Positions 21,138 to 32,094 are shown, numbered from the stretch's first letter. The stretch: 64,000 nucleotides of DNA from Batkoa obscura (GCA_030770535.1 JASVEC010000001.1:1488001-1552000); one strand, 5' to 3'. The notes: a model not told the origin generated them from the letters alone. Translations and numbers: made by a program.

Positions 21138-22217
21138 ATGGTACAGAAGGAAATTTTGATGAAAACATTTGAGGTCATTTTTATTGCTACTTTGGCTGCA
21201 TTTTCACAAGCAGCACCAGCTGATAAAAATTCAACAAAATCGAATGATACCCCATCTAGCAAAGTTATCAATGGCTCTGACGGTTCATGGGTAAACTATC
21301 CATCCTTGGTTTCATTACGTGTTAATGGAGGACACTCCTGTGGTGGTGCTCTCCTGAATGCTAATACTGTTTTAACTGCTGCTCATTGTTCCGAACGTTC
21401 TCCTGGCTCTGTCTCTGTGTGGGCATATGCTGGCGGAAACCTACAAAGACGCCAATGGCTGCCACAAGAGCAGCAACCACAAATTCCACAAGGACAACAA
21501 CCACAAATGCCATGGTTACCACAAGAGCAACAACCACAAATGCCATGGTTGCCACAAGAGCAGCAACCACAAATTCCACAAGGACAACAACCACAAATGC
21601 CACGGTTACCACAAGAACAACAGCCACAAATTCCACAGGGACAACAGCCACAAACGCCACAAGAACCGCAGCGACCACAACAAGGCCAAGGTCAAGGACA
21701 GGCTAAAAGTGGACCAGATGGCTCATACACCGAGCATCGAGTGAGCCAAATCATTAAGCACCCTAGTTATAGCTCAGCTGGCTTTATTGAATATGATGTT
21801 GCGATATGGAAATTAGCAACCCCAGTTAGTACACGTAATTTTTACCAAATTGATACCCAAAATACAGGTGATCGCGAAGGTACTTCAACAAAATTTGCAG
21901 GTTGGGGAAGAGTTGATTCAAACGATCAACAAAAATTAGCTTCAAAACTTCAGGAAGCTAATCTCCCTGTATATTCTTTTGAGTCTTGTAATGCTGCTTA
22001 TCGAGGTTTGACCAAGTCTCATCATTTGTGTGCTGGTTATCGTGAAGGCCGCTCATCTGTTTGTCAAGGTGATTCTGGAGGTCCACTTGTTATTGATAAC
22101 ACTATTATTGGTGTTACTTCTTTTGTTAAGGACTTAAAATGCCTTAATCCAGACTATCCTTCTGTATTTGCACGTGTAAATACTTATGCTCAATGGATTC
22201 AACAAAATAGTAGCTAA
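21138..22217 (+). CDS. Secreted trypsin-like serine protease with Q/P repeat insertion
   Basis: Single exon, 359 aa. The ATG at 21138 follows a TATAAAAG box (about 21077); a second ATG at 21159 gives a cleaner signal peptide. A short propeptide ends at SSK, before the new N-terminus VINGSDG. The catalytic triad is visible: His83 in LTAAHC, Asp in EYDVAIWK, and Ser in CQGDSGGPLV. Cysteine pairs are as in chymotrypsin-fold enzymes. Between His and Asp, at about residues 106-190, a tandem repeat rich in Gln and Pro (units like PQEQQPQIPQGQQPQMP) interrupts the 70-80 surface loop. Such proteases are abundant in insect-associated fungi and act on host proteins. The repeat should not block the active site, but it is unusual inside this fold. 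Confidence 0.92.
   Translation: MVQKEILMKTFEVIFIATLAAFSQAAPADKNSTKSNDTPSSKVINGSDGSWVNYPSLVSLRVNGGHSCGGALLNANTVLTAAHCSERSPGSVSVWAYAGGNLQRRQWLPQEQQPQIPQGQQPQMPWLPQEQQPQMPWLPQEQQPQIPQGQQPQMPRLPQEQQPQIPQGQQPQTPQEPQRPQQGQGQGQAKSGPDGSYTEHRVSQIIKHPSYSSAGFIEYDVAIWKLATPVSTRNFYQIDTQNTGDREGTSTKFAGWGRVDSNDQQKLASKLQEANLPVYSFESCNAAYRGLTKSHHLCAGYREGRSSVCQGDSGGPLVIDNTIIGVTSFVKDLKCLNPDYPSVFARVNTYAQWIQQNSS
21445..21690 (+). repeat. Q/P-coding minisatellite inside the protease gene
   Basis: About 245 bp of imperfect tandem units built from CCACAAGAGCAACAACCACA-like and CCACAAATGCCATGG-like blocks. All keep the reading frame (units are multiples of 3), as expected if the host protein is under selection. Confidence 0.85.
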
Positions 22218-22607
22218 ATAAACTGATTAGATTTTTTAATGATTCAAAGTTTTATGGTATTTTATAAAGTTTAATCATGTAGCAAATAGCTTCCTATTAG
22301 TAAAGGAATCTAGGATTTTTATACAACAAAGCCCAAGATTGGCCCCTCATTGTTTTAATGTTATTAAATGGATTATTTTGTTATTTCATTATTTGTTGCT
22401 TTAGATTATACTTTGATTGAAGAATATTACAAAACATTTGATATCAGTATAAGATAATTTCTCTAAAGTTTTATGAATCTGGATAATCTAAATACGTTAA
22501 TATTTTATTTATATAAATACATTTGTAAAATTAATTGTTAAATTTTATAATACAAACTGGGTATTTGAACGTAGCTAATTCGCTAATAAAGACTGTATCT
22601 TTATATA

Positions 22608-22706
22608 TGAGGATGTTTTTTTGGTTTCATTATTTTTTCCATTTTTAAGCGCTATTTGAGTGGAAAGGTTGTTAGTGAAGTTCTTAAACACAAAAAGACA
22701 CCCCCA
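22608..22706 (+). mobile_element. Foldback MITE, copy 8
   Basis: 99 bp; the left flank is TA. Ends are TGAGGATGT and ACACCCCCA. Core AAGCGCTATTTGAGTGG. Confidence 0.82.
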
Positions 22707-22804
22707 TGTAATCTTTTTAGAACTTGAATATAAGTAACTGCATTTACAATTTACTTTTGTATATTTAAAAGGCTTTGAAAACTATTATTGACAAAACTTA
22801 GATG

Positions 22805-23053
22805 AAATTATGGCAGGGAGTGCTGACTGAATAGGCAGTAGTTTTTTTACTGTAAAAAAATTCTATTTTAGATAAAATCTTATTTCAAATAAAAGAATTA
22901 CTTAGAATTGGAATATAGCTATTATATACTTTTGATAATGTTAGGGTTAGGGCTAGTGTTTATATTTAATTAAATTTAATCAGCGATTTGTTCGATTAAA
23001 ATCAATACTTCAAGAAAACTACCATCTACCCAGTCAGTACCCCCTACTAATTT
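22805..23053. mobile_element. Second TIR element, about 250 bp, degenerate
   Basis: The two ends form an imperfect inverted repeat of about 45 bp: the left arm contains AGTGCTGACTGAATAGGC and the reverse complement of the right arm contains GGTACTGACTGGGTAGAT. By eye nearly every mismatch between the arms is a transition. The interior is AT-rich, has a double TTAGGG and no ORF. A clear target duplication is not visible. It is probably an old MITE unrelated to the 100-bp family. Confidence 0.5.
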
Positions 23054-23076
23054 TGATTATTTGACTAGTTTATATA

Positions 23077-23173
23077 TGGGGATGTTTTTTTTGGCTTCAC
23101 TTTTCGATCTTTTAAGCACTATTTGAACGGAAAAATTGTTAGTAAAATTCTTAAACACAAAAATACATCTTCG
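23077..23173 (+). mobile_element. Foldback MITE, copy 9
   Basis: 97 bp between TA dinucleotides, ending 37 bp before the 3' end of the tRNA gene. The right end has drifted. Confidence 0.8.
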
Positions 23174-23209
23174 TATGCTTAGCATTTTTTAAACGATGAT
23201 CTTGTAAAA

Positions 23210-23281
23210 AGGTCACGCCGAGGCTCGAACTCGGATTACAAGAATCAGAATCTTGGGTGCTAGCCATTACACTACGCGACC
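23210..23281 (-). tRNA. tRNA-Gln (anticodon CTG)
   Basis: It folds as a complete cloverleaf on the minus strand: acceptor GGTCGCG/CGTGACC with one G-T pair, D arm GTGT/GCAC, anticodon stem CAAGA/TCTTG with loop TTCTGAT, and T arm CCGAG/CTCGG with loop TTCGAGC. The discriminator base is T, as in other eukaryotic tRNA-Gln genes. It reads CAG codons. No intron. Foldback elements lie on both sides within 40 and 130 bp. Confidence 0.95.
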
Positions 23282-23407
23282 GCTTAAATCCGCCATTAAA
23301 GTGTAAAATTATAAATTAAACCAAAGAAGTGAAGAAAAAGTTAATCGTAATTTTGTTTGGTAAAAAAACAATATTTTAGATTTTCTATTATTTAAACAAC
23401 CTTAATA

Positions 23408-23507
23408 TAGGGGTGTTTTTTTTTGGTTTCATTATTTTTTCCATTTTTTAAGCGCTATTCAAGTGGAAAGATTGTTAGTAAAATCCTTAAACACAAATAC
23501 ATCTCCA
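23408..23507 (+). mobile_element. Foldback MITE, copy 10
   Basis: 100 bp between TA dinucleotides. Starts TAGGGGTGT, ends ACATCTCCA. Confidence 0.82.
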
Positions 23508-24493
23508 TATAAAATTGGCCATAACTATTTTTATATACGATAACTATGCATAAATTTTAGCTTTATTAATTTTATAATTTTTTTCAATCAGCTTTTTATT
23601 TAACAGTTCAATCATAACTACAGTTTAACAGAAATTACTTTTAAAAAAATACAAATGAATTAAAATTCACAACAGTCTCAGCTTTTAATACAAGAACTAT
23701 CAAGGGATTTTTCAAAAATATGTCTGAATTTTAACTGTACTTATTGGTTTACAGTTATAAGCTTGATATAAATATTGACATAATGTAAAATGATCTAACT
23801 ATCAAGCTATCAAGCTATCAAGAGTAGCTGTTAGTATGTACAATAGTTTTAAAGATAAATGAACCATATGCTATAGTTCTATGATTTTAACAATTTAGAA
23901 TAGATAGAGATTATCAAGTATTAAAAATTTCAAAAAATAGAAATGCCATTTTCTAATGATTAATTAAAATTGGCTTGTGATATAAAAAAGAAGATAAATG
24001 GCATTTAGTCAAGGAAGTAAAAAACCTTATTTTTAATAATGTATTATCGGTTTAAGGGCATAACAATAAACAGTAGAAATAAAATAAAAGTAAACTGTTA
24101 ATAACCTTTTGGCCATTTTCGGTTAGTCGGGAGTAGTAAACAAAAAGTTTTCCCCACTATATCTTGGCCAATTAATTTTACAGCTATATTTAACTATCAC
24201 TTGTAGTCAAAGCTTAAACATTGACCAATCAATTAATAGCGCATTTTCAAATAACTTTATGAAATTTTAATAATATTATATTAAGAGATATCAAATAGAT
24301 CAAAATTTTATATTTCGTGGGGAAAATGAATATGTTTCAAAGGATCCATAGAAAATAAATAAAGCCATTGTATATAAATAAGAAGGACAAACAGTTTTAA
24401 TGACTACCTTGATTTAGTTTACTTAATTCTTTTTATTCTACTTAATTTTATTTAATTCACTATTTACTCTCCCATTAACTAAACTAATTAAAA

Positions 24494-26221
24494 ATGGGTT
24501 TGAAATCTATTCTCTGCGCATTCCTTTATCTTTCAGCTTCAATTAATGGTCAATGTAATACCGTTTATCAAAGAAAAGAAATAAGACAGCTAAGTAGTGC
24601 TGAAATCCAAGCATTTTTTCAAGCTGTGAGAACATTAAATTCTGGTAATCAACCCAGCAAATATGCCAGTTTTGTTAAAACTCATTTAACTTATGCTCCA
24701 AATAACCACGGTACTGCTAACTTTTTAATATGGCATCGCTTGTTTTTACGTGAGTTTGAGAAAGCATTGCAAGCTATAAATCCAAATGTAGCGTTACCTT
24801 ATTGGAATTGGTCATATGATTCTCAAGCTCCAGAGTTAAGTGGTGTCCTTTCAGATAACTACTTTGGTGGCGAAGGTACTGGTCAAAACAACTGTGTTAC
24901 TAAAGGCCAATTTGCCAACTGGGAATGCTATTATGATTATAATATTAATGCCAGTCCGCATTGCTTAGCTCGTAAGTTTAACGGAGGTGATGGAACAATA
25001 TCTGCCTTTTATTCCCCAGAAGCTATCCAATCGCTTATTACAAACTCGAAAACTTATGATCAATTGAGACAACAAATTGAATACGCACCGCACGGTTCAG
25101 TTCATAATGGAGTTGGTGGCGATATGCAAACAATGGCTAGCACTAACGACCCCTTATTTTGGCTCCATCATGCTTTTATTGATAAAATATACCATGACTG
25201 GCAGCAAGCAAACCCAAGTTTAGCTAATGTTATTAACGGCAAAAATCAAAACAACCGTGATGTAAGTCTTAATGACGTACAAGTACCTTTTAATGTTCCT
25301 TCTTCTGCGGGCTTAGACATTAACTCCCTCTGTTATGTTTATATCCAAGATGGTGTTGATATTACCAAACCACCTCAAGTTAATAATACAATGCCTAATC
25401 CTACTTCTTCCTCTTCAAGTTCAAGCGCCACTCCTACTTCTACCTTACCCTCCTCAAATTCAAGTGTCGGATCGTCTTCAAGCTCAGGCAGTAGCTCCTC
25501 TACTACTTCTGGATCAAACACTTCTACTTCTACTTCTTCATCCTCTGGTCCAGCTTCATCTACTCCATCATCGAGCACTAGTAGTCATGGATCTTATCCC
25601 ACTTATAGTCCTTATATTCCTATTCCAAGCTATTTACCAATCAAATACAATCAGCTCAATATTAACATTACAATCGGAGTTGGTGTTCCAATTTATAACA
25701 ACATTCCTATCACAGGACCGAGCTACAATGATCGTCAAGATCCATACAAACTAAGGTTGCCTAAACCATTGCCCGAAAGTTGGGCTAGAATGAACAATTA
25801 CCCATTGACTTTGGTACGTGAACAAGAATCTAAGTTAGCTCAAATTATTTCCGCTTATAATCAAATTGGATTTAAATCCCCAGTTTGTTTAGCCAAACGC
25901 CCAGATCTTTCTTCTCATTTAAGTATCAAATTACCAATCATTAATTTTCCCATTCTCAAGCCCCTCCCCTTTGCTCATCCTAATTATAATCCTAATATCA
26001 GTCTCCCAGATAATGATAATAGCTATCCTACTTCTACTTCAGATTATAATACTTCTCCAACTTCTGCTTCAGATTATGACTCTAATTCCCCAACAAGCAC
26101 CCAAGATTGTGATCAAACTGTGTCCACATCATCCAAGCGTAAGCATAAGAAGCATCATACTAAGCATCAGGCTAAGTCTAATAATCAACCAACATATGTT
26201 TTGCCAATTTATGGATATTAA
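24494..26221 (+). CDS. Secreted tyrosinase with Ser/Thr linker and C-terminal extension
   Basis: Single exon, 575 aa. A signal peptide (about residues 1-19) precedes a tyrosinase copper domain. CuA: His64 (KTHL), His72 (NNHGT), His81 (WHR). CuB: His200 and His204 (HGSVH), plus His225/226 in DPLFWLHHAFIDKIY. The enzyme hydroxylates monophenols and oxidises o-diphenols, feeding melanin or cuticle-type cross-linking. After about residue 285 comes a Ser/Thr/Pro-rich stretch (about residues 298-370), probably O-glycosylated. A Pro-rich segment, a second S/T/D tail and a Lys/His-rich end (KRKHKKHH) follow. This tail does not look like the usual inhibitory tyrosinase C-terminal domain. A TATATAAATA box lies about 115 bp upstream. 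Confidence 0.93.
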   Translation: MGLKSILCAFLYLSASINGQCNTVYQRKEIRQLSSAEIQAFFQAVRTLNSGNQPSKYASFVKTHLTYAPNNHGTANFLIWHRLFLREFEKALQAINPNVALPYWNWSYDSQAPELSGVLSDNYFGGEGTGQNNCVTKGQFANWECYYDYNINASPHCLARKFNGGDGTISAFYSPEAIQSLITNSKTYDQLRQQIEYAPHGSVHNGVGGDMQTMASTNDPLFWLHHAFIDKIYHDWQQANPSLANVINGKNQNNRDVSLNDVQVPFNVPSSAGLDINSLCYVYIQDGVDITKPPQVNNTMPNPTSSSSSSSATPTSTLPSSNSSVGSSSSSGSSSSTTSGSNTSTSTSSSSGPASSTPSSSTSSHGSYPTYSPYIPIPSYLPIKYNQLNINITIGVGVPIYNNIPITGPSYNDRQDPYKLRLPKPLPESWARMNNYPLTLVREQESKLAQIISAYNQIGFKSPVCLAKRPDLSSHLSIKLPIINFPILKPLPFAHPNYNPNISLPDNDNSYPTSTSDYNTSPTSASDYDSNSPTSTQDCDQTVSTSSKRKHKKHHTKHQAKSNNQPTYVLPIYGY

Positions 26222-27165
26222 ACTCTTTAATAATTTTTCAAGTTTAATAAAAAATCAATGCTGTATTAAAGAATTTTATACTTTTTTAACATTCATGTTA
26301 AGATTATCAAGATAAGGTGGATTTTATCATTTATTTACAGGGTTTTCCAGCAGGAATTAACAGCGTTTTGCCTGTTTCAATTGAGTTGCTCCACATTTTA
26401 TATAAAAAATTGCAGCTTAAAACTTAGCTAATTAATTTATCGTTACCTAAAAAAATATTAATAATTCAAATGAACAATAATATATCTCAATAATAAGTGT
26501 TTTATAAAAGGCTTTATTGTTAAAGATTTTATATTAGAGTAGCTTGCAGTTAAATGTTTTTCGATGTTTTTAATTTGTAGCTAAATTTTTTTAATATAAA
26601 CTAAGAATAATATCAAGATCGTAGTACTTAAACTCATTTTAAAAAAATCTAGCTATAAAAAACAATGGATGTCATCTAATTGGAAACTGCTGTAGTTTTT
26701 TATTTTTATTTCAAATTATCCTTTAATTTTAATTAACTTTGGAGTATAATTTCATTTATTTTTAAAAAGTTCTGCCACATTTTATTAAAAAAAAGTTGAC
26801 GCTTCTAGAAAATTATACAAAAGCAAAAGTCTCAAAAATACAATTTGCGCTGTTTTTTTGTGTTGAATAATGACAGCCAAAATTGAAATTATTGAACATT
26901 ATTCAGAATGTGACAAATAGCTGTTAAATTTGCCTATATTTTTTTACATCGACCTAAAACAACTGTAGATATTTATGAAATGATTAAATAGCTTAAAATT
27001 AAATTTTAAGCGGTAAAAATTGGTTTAAAACTTCACATAAAAATTTAGAAGCATTTTTTCTTTTAATAAATTTTAATGCATTGAGAACAGGTGAAACACT
27101 ATTGAAATCGAAAGGAAACCCCCATGCCGTTTGACGAGCCGACTCTTTTCACAAGGTAGTTAACA

Positions 27166-27204
27166 AAATTGGATAAAAAAATGAAATCAATTCGGACATC
27201 CCCA
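27166..27204 (-). mobile_element. Foldback MITE, copy 11 (fragment)
   Basis: Only the right terminal portion is recognisable: a TGGATAAAAAAATGAAATCA-like arm and a GACATCCCCA end followed by TA. The other end is not found. Confidence 0.45.
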
Positions 27205-27616
27205 TATATTTATTTTGATCAAATGTTACTATAATTTAATATCGAATTTATTGCCGAATTTAATATATTGAACTGGGTATTTAACAAGTCCGATTTAATT
27301 AACTTACTTTTATAAAGCTTACTTTTATTTCTTTGATTTTATCGCTTTTAATTCTACCTTTTAATTCCTTGTCCTTTTTTATGATCCTAGTACTATAAAA
27401 ACTAATACAAATACTTTGAATTTTTATTTTTAATTAAATTCAATTATCTACATTTTATAATCAAATATATTCTTTAAGTAATCATATTAATATATTGACT
27501 TACTCCATTCCTTCCACTTTCTTCAAAATATACATTATCAATTCACTTTGAAATTAATACTTAATATTAGCATATTGGTTGATTACCATGATTTCTTATA
27601 TAATTTCATTTGTGTA

Positions 27617-27715
27617 TAGGGGTGTATTTTTTATTTAAGAATTTTACTAGCAGTTTTTCCACTCAAATAGCACTTTGAAAATGGAAAAAGTGATGAAACC
27701 AAAAAAACACCTTCA
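27617..27715 (-). mobile_element. Foldback MITE, copy 12
   Basis: 99 bp between TA dinucleotides. Starts TAGGGGTGT, with core arm CCACTCAAATAGCACTT. Confidence 0.82.
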
Positions 27716-28054
27716 TATAAATTTATAGGTCTTAACTTAAATGGTTGAATACCTAGACTGTTGCATTAAATACTGTAAATGGGATAATATTTAATAATAT
27801 CATTACTTAGTTATTCAATGAACTCAGTTTTAATTAAATTCAAGATTTGCCCAAAAAACTCTAGATTTCATTGTTAGATCTTCATCCAAATCATTCTTCC
27901 TTAATTCGTTGAATTTCCAAAAAAAAATCCAATCAAAAAGAAATCATCCAAAGTTTAATTATCCCATAAAATTCAATCCAATCGCTTGTAAATTGATAAT
28001 TCAGATCAAGTTCCAAGTTTCCATTTATTCCAATATTCAAAAAATAAAATTTCA

Positions 28055-28471
28055 ATGAGTTTATTCACTAAATTACCATTATTGAAATCCAGCCTTCAAA
28101 CACCATTATACACCAGCTTCCGTAGCTTACAACAAAAAGCGTTATATCTTGGTAACATACCCTTTAATTTACAACGTGAAGAGTTAGAAGATTTAGTCAG
28201 TAAATATGGTACCATTTATCGTTTAAGTTATCCAACGGATCCATTAGGTCGATTCAAAGGTATTGCTTTTGTTAACTATGAAAGTAGTGTAGCCGATAAA
28301 GTATTAGAAGAATTAAATGGGGCTTATATTAAGGGTCGAAGTATTAAAGTCGCTTTGGCTAAAATGCAACCTGGGGATGAGATTGTTCAAGATAGAGAAG
28401 AGGAAGGTGTTGCAGGTAGAATTGTGGAGAAAATTGAACAGGATTCTGAAAAGAAGGGTGACTTAGAGTAA
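28055..28471 (+). CDS. Single-RRM RNA-binding protein, probably mitochondrial
   Basis: 138 aa. One RNA-recognition motif spans about residues 28-105: RNP2 is ALYLGNIPF and RNP1 is FKGIAFVNY. The 25-residue N-terminus (MSLFTKLPLLKSSLQTPLYTSF) lacks acidic residues and looks like a mitochondrial presequence. The C-terminal tail is acidic. Proteins of this plan are small organellar or nuclear RNA-binding proteins; the partner RNA is unknown. Mitochondrial location is inference from the N-terminus. Confidence 0.82.
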   Translation: MSLFTKLPLLKSSLQTPLYTSFRSLQQKALYLGNIPFNLQREELEDLVSKYGTIYRLSYPTDPLGRFKGIAFVNYESSVADKVLEELNGAYIKGRSIKVALAKMQPGDEIVQDREEEGVAGRIVEKIEQDSEKKGDLE

Positions 28472-29273
28472 ATTGGGATCAGATATAGAAATTTCTTATG
28501 ATAGGCGAGAATAATAATAAATTAGAGTGCATATAATTTTATGAGAAGATGGAATAAAATTTTAGTTTTTAATAAAAAAACAAAATATAATTAATGTGTT
28601 AATTCTAATGCTATAATTTTGGTTAAACTATGTCTAAAGTGTACTACCTAGATGTTTATTAAGGTTCAAGCTATTCTTTTTCAGAGATAGAATTGAATAT
28701 AGTTTAATAGATCCAAATACCAAACTTTATTTAATACTTACAGTAAAAATTTTAAAATTCTTTAGCATTTAGTTTCAAATTTCAACAATTTTTATAAATT
28801 CTTTAAATAGGAGACACTTAAGTAAATAAACTTAAGAGGATTCAGTATGCTTACAAGTTAAAGAAAGGTGCACTTATTAAAAGCGCGTCCCTTTATTCAC
28901 TTTTGAATACTTATTTTTTTCAACTTTATTATCTAATTTAATTTTTAATAATAAACTAAAATCCTCCTTTAATTTTAACTCGATTTGAACATTCTTATAT
29001 AACCAAGTGCTAAATAATGGGCACATTTAACTTTTTCAATTGTTACAATTCATAGTTTGTAAAAGTAGTAGTATCCAATTAAATATTTAAATTCACACTA
29101 TTTATAAACTCAATTGGTGGTCCCTATTTTTTAAATAAAATTGTACTGATTAGGAGGTCAAATGTAGATGTACTGTTATTTCACACTTGGTTATAAGTTA
29201 ATTTTCTACACTTTATTTTTTTATACTTTATTTTTTTATTGTTCTTTACCACTCAAATTCCAATTTTAAAAAA
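28472..29273. other. Intergenic
   Basis: About 800 bp, AT-rich. No gene or repeat is recognised. The distal end contains the leader exon of the TPR gene. Confidence 0.5.
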
Positions 29274-31356
29274 AGTAAGTTACAACACAAGATCCATTAC
29301 AACCAGTACATTTATCTAACCTTAATCCATAGTGTCCGAACAAGAATACGACCAAAACGTTTATCCAGAATTCGATGACAATTATAATGATAATGATAAT
29401 GATATTCATTCATTAACAACAAGTATAAATCAATTAAATCATATGGATAGATTACGGCTCAAAAGAGTTATAAAGATGAAAAAAGCTGATTACACTTCAG
29501 CATTAGCCACGGCAACTCATATAATAACTTTAGAAAATTGTAATTTTAACGACCAATTATGCGTATGTGATATCTATTATAGGTTAGGGAATTATGAAAA
29601 GTGTTTAGAAAGTATGAAAGAGTATGAAATTGAGGATTTAGTTCTAGAATGGAAATGCTATCTTGGATTGAAACAATATGATAAAGTGATTGGGAGTGGA
29701 AAGTTTTTGGAAAGTATAAATTATGATTATGATTATGATTATGAAATAGAGGAGAGACAGAATATAAGTCAATTATATGTATTACGTGGACTGGCATTTA
29801 TTTCTAAAAGGGCGCTCTTCAGAGGTAAAAATAATTTAACTAAAGGATTTCAAATGAATTATTTTAATCAAGAGCCATTGACTTATTTAATGAAATATAA
29901 GTTATTGGATAGAACTTCAATAAGAGAATTGATCACTTTGAATAATTGGCACCAAAGTACGGAAGATGAGGAAAAAAAGTTTTTAGAGAGGAAGAAAGAG
30001 TATTTGATTTATTTTTTAAATGAAATGGAGGAGAAAGAGTATTTGGAGTTTGATATCAACAATAGGGAATATGGTGATAATCTACTATTAACTGTGGGTA
30101 AAATAGCGTTTAAAAAAGGGGACTTTAAAAAATGTCAAGATATATATGAAGTATATATTAATAGATATACACCTAACGTGGAAAGTTTAGATGAATTTAT
30201 TTATTGTTTATATTATTTAAAGGATATAGAAGGACTGATCAGGATTCGACAATTAATACATGATACGGATGAAAATTCAGCTCAATCTTTATTAGTTAAT
30301 GGAATTATTTTTAAATTTAATGAAAGATGTGATAAATGTTATGACTGTTTTGAAATGATAATAGAAAAACATCCAAATTATATAATAGGATCGTTGATTA
30401 TTAGTGACATTATGATCAACCTACAAAGCTATGAAAAAGTATTAAGGTTATTAATAAATACAGTAACATTAGAAAAAGAAACTATCATGGCATATGTATT
30501 ATTAATTAAATATTATAGAATAATTAAAAATAAAGAGGAGGGTATATTTTATTATAATTTACTTAACAAAAGAGTTAAAAAACATCCTGAATATGACAAT
30601 CCAATAGTCCATTTTGAAATGGGTTTATTTGTATTTGGGGAATCGATAAAGAGCTCAACAATTGCAAGGAGTAGGTTTATGAAGGCTTTAATGGAAATTG
30701 AAAAAGTAGGGTGTAAAAAAGAATATTTGGATATATTAGAATTACTTTATTTAAAGTTAGGAAAATGTCAAATGATTTTGAAAGAGTTTGAATATGCAAT
30801 GGGGAACTTTAGTAAATGCTTAGAAATTAACCCATTGAATTTTGAGGGATTATTAGGAAGATCGAGAGCACTATTGGAAATTTCAAAAATTTGTTTAGAA
30901 ATGAACAGTGGATTTGGAGATTCTAAAAAGACGGAGGAATATATTAATAAGATTGCAAATAGATCAACGATAAATAAGAAAAGAAAGAGAATTGAAGTAG
31001 ATGTTAAAGAACTAGACCCTAATACCTTACATGAACAAAGCAAAAAGGATTATCGACAATTAGCCAGCATTGATCCCACCAACAGAGAGTTGCAAAAAGA
31101 ATATGAAAAATTAAATAATTTTAATTTACATTATGGCGTTAAAGCAATGGGCAACGACAAATCGAATTCTTTTCCATTATTTCCAAGCTTTCAGTTGCCT
31201 GCTCCTTCAAGTTTTATGGAGGAAAGACAGAAGGAATATTTAAAAAATAAGAGGTCCAGAGTGAAAGAGGATTCCTTAATTATTATTCAAAAATTATTGA
31301 GAAGTGAATATCATGAACCTATTATGATGAATCAGTTAAAGCCTGATTTCATGTAA
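29274..31356 (+). CDS. Tetratricopeptide-repeat protein; start codon built by splicing
   Basis: Proposed exons: a 5' exon ending with A at 29274 and a coding exon 29333-31356, 674 aa. The 58-bp intron begins GTAAGTT and ends CATAG with a CTAAC branch site. Splicing joins A to TG to make AAAATGTCC. Without splicing, the long frame has an upstream stop and no ATG until about residue 38. The protein has an acidic N-terminus and many helical TPR-like units across about residues 55-500 (for example YRLGNYEKCLESMKEY and ILKEFEYAMGNFSKCLEINP). The C-terminus is charged and has no motif I can name. It may be a co-chaperone or an APC/C-like scaffold, but no family-specific signature is seen. Confidence 0.75.
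29275..29332 (+). other. Intron splitting the start codon of the TPR gene
   Basis: GT...AG, 58 bp, with a CTAAC branch-like site about 12 bp before the acceptor. It separates A from TG of the initiation codon. Confidence 0.65.
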
Positions 31357-32094
31357 ACTGGTAGAGTATGTGTTTTAAGGTGATAGATGAGCTTTAAATT
31401 ACAAATCTTATTAATATGTTTATATTATGTTTAAATAATATTATTTTTATTGAAGGGAAGATCATATGATAATGATTCGGCTGGACCGCTATTAAAACAT
31501 CCATGGATAAGTAAGAAAGTGAAGGGTTGAGGCCTTAGATTATTTCCGCTTTCCATTAATTATTGAGAATTCTTATCAACTAATTAACCACTTAGGAATT
31601 TTTCTCTTTCAAGAATTTAAATGGTACTTGTTTTTTAAACAAGTCATCAATGTAACTATAAATAAAAACAAAAACTGAGGATAATTAATAATTTTATTAT
31701 TTTGAAATTCATTCTATTTATAATATTAACAATACGAACTTTCAGTCCGATATTGATTTTTAAAAGATTTCTAGATTAATTTATTAGCATGATTTTGACA
31801 CTTGTAATTGCTAGAATATCTCTCCTCAATTTTAATAAATTTGATCCAAAAATAGTTTTATTATAAAATATAAATTTGTAATATTTTATATCAAATTACC
31901 AAAGGTATTGAAATTGGACTATTAATTGTCAACCCGCTATAAAATAATCCAGTAATAAATGAAGGAAAGGATAATGATATTAATAATAATGATTAAAAAT
32001 ATACATAATAAATAACTCAAACTAATTCAAAAGGGTATATAACAACCCATGATGACTCTATAATATTAATAAAAAATTATAAAAAATAAAACTA
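31357..32094. other. Intergenic
   Basis: About 740 bp, AT-rich. The right end holds a TATATAA box (about 32036) for the next gene. Nothing else is recognised. Confidence 0.5.

Larger units (their letters stand above)
22218..24493. other. Repeat-rich intergenic region with a tRNA
   Basis: About 2.3 kb with three foldback copies, a longer terminal-inverted-repeat element and a tRNA-Gln. The last 700 bp holds the tyrosinase promoter (TATATAAATA at 24371). No protein gene is seen. Confidence 0.7.
26222..28054. other. Intergenic
   Basis: About 1.8 kb of AT-rich sequence with one full and one partial foldback element. No gene is seen. Confidence 0.6.

Noticed and set aside
21361-21744. Three long open frames in other phases of the protease gene
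   Set aside because: Created by the in-frame minisatellite; the protease frame carries the conserved catalytic motifs.
22944-22958. TTAGGG doublet as a telomere trace
   Set aside because: Only two units, inside a degenerate inverted-repeat element; chance is sufficient.
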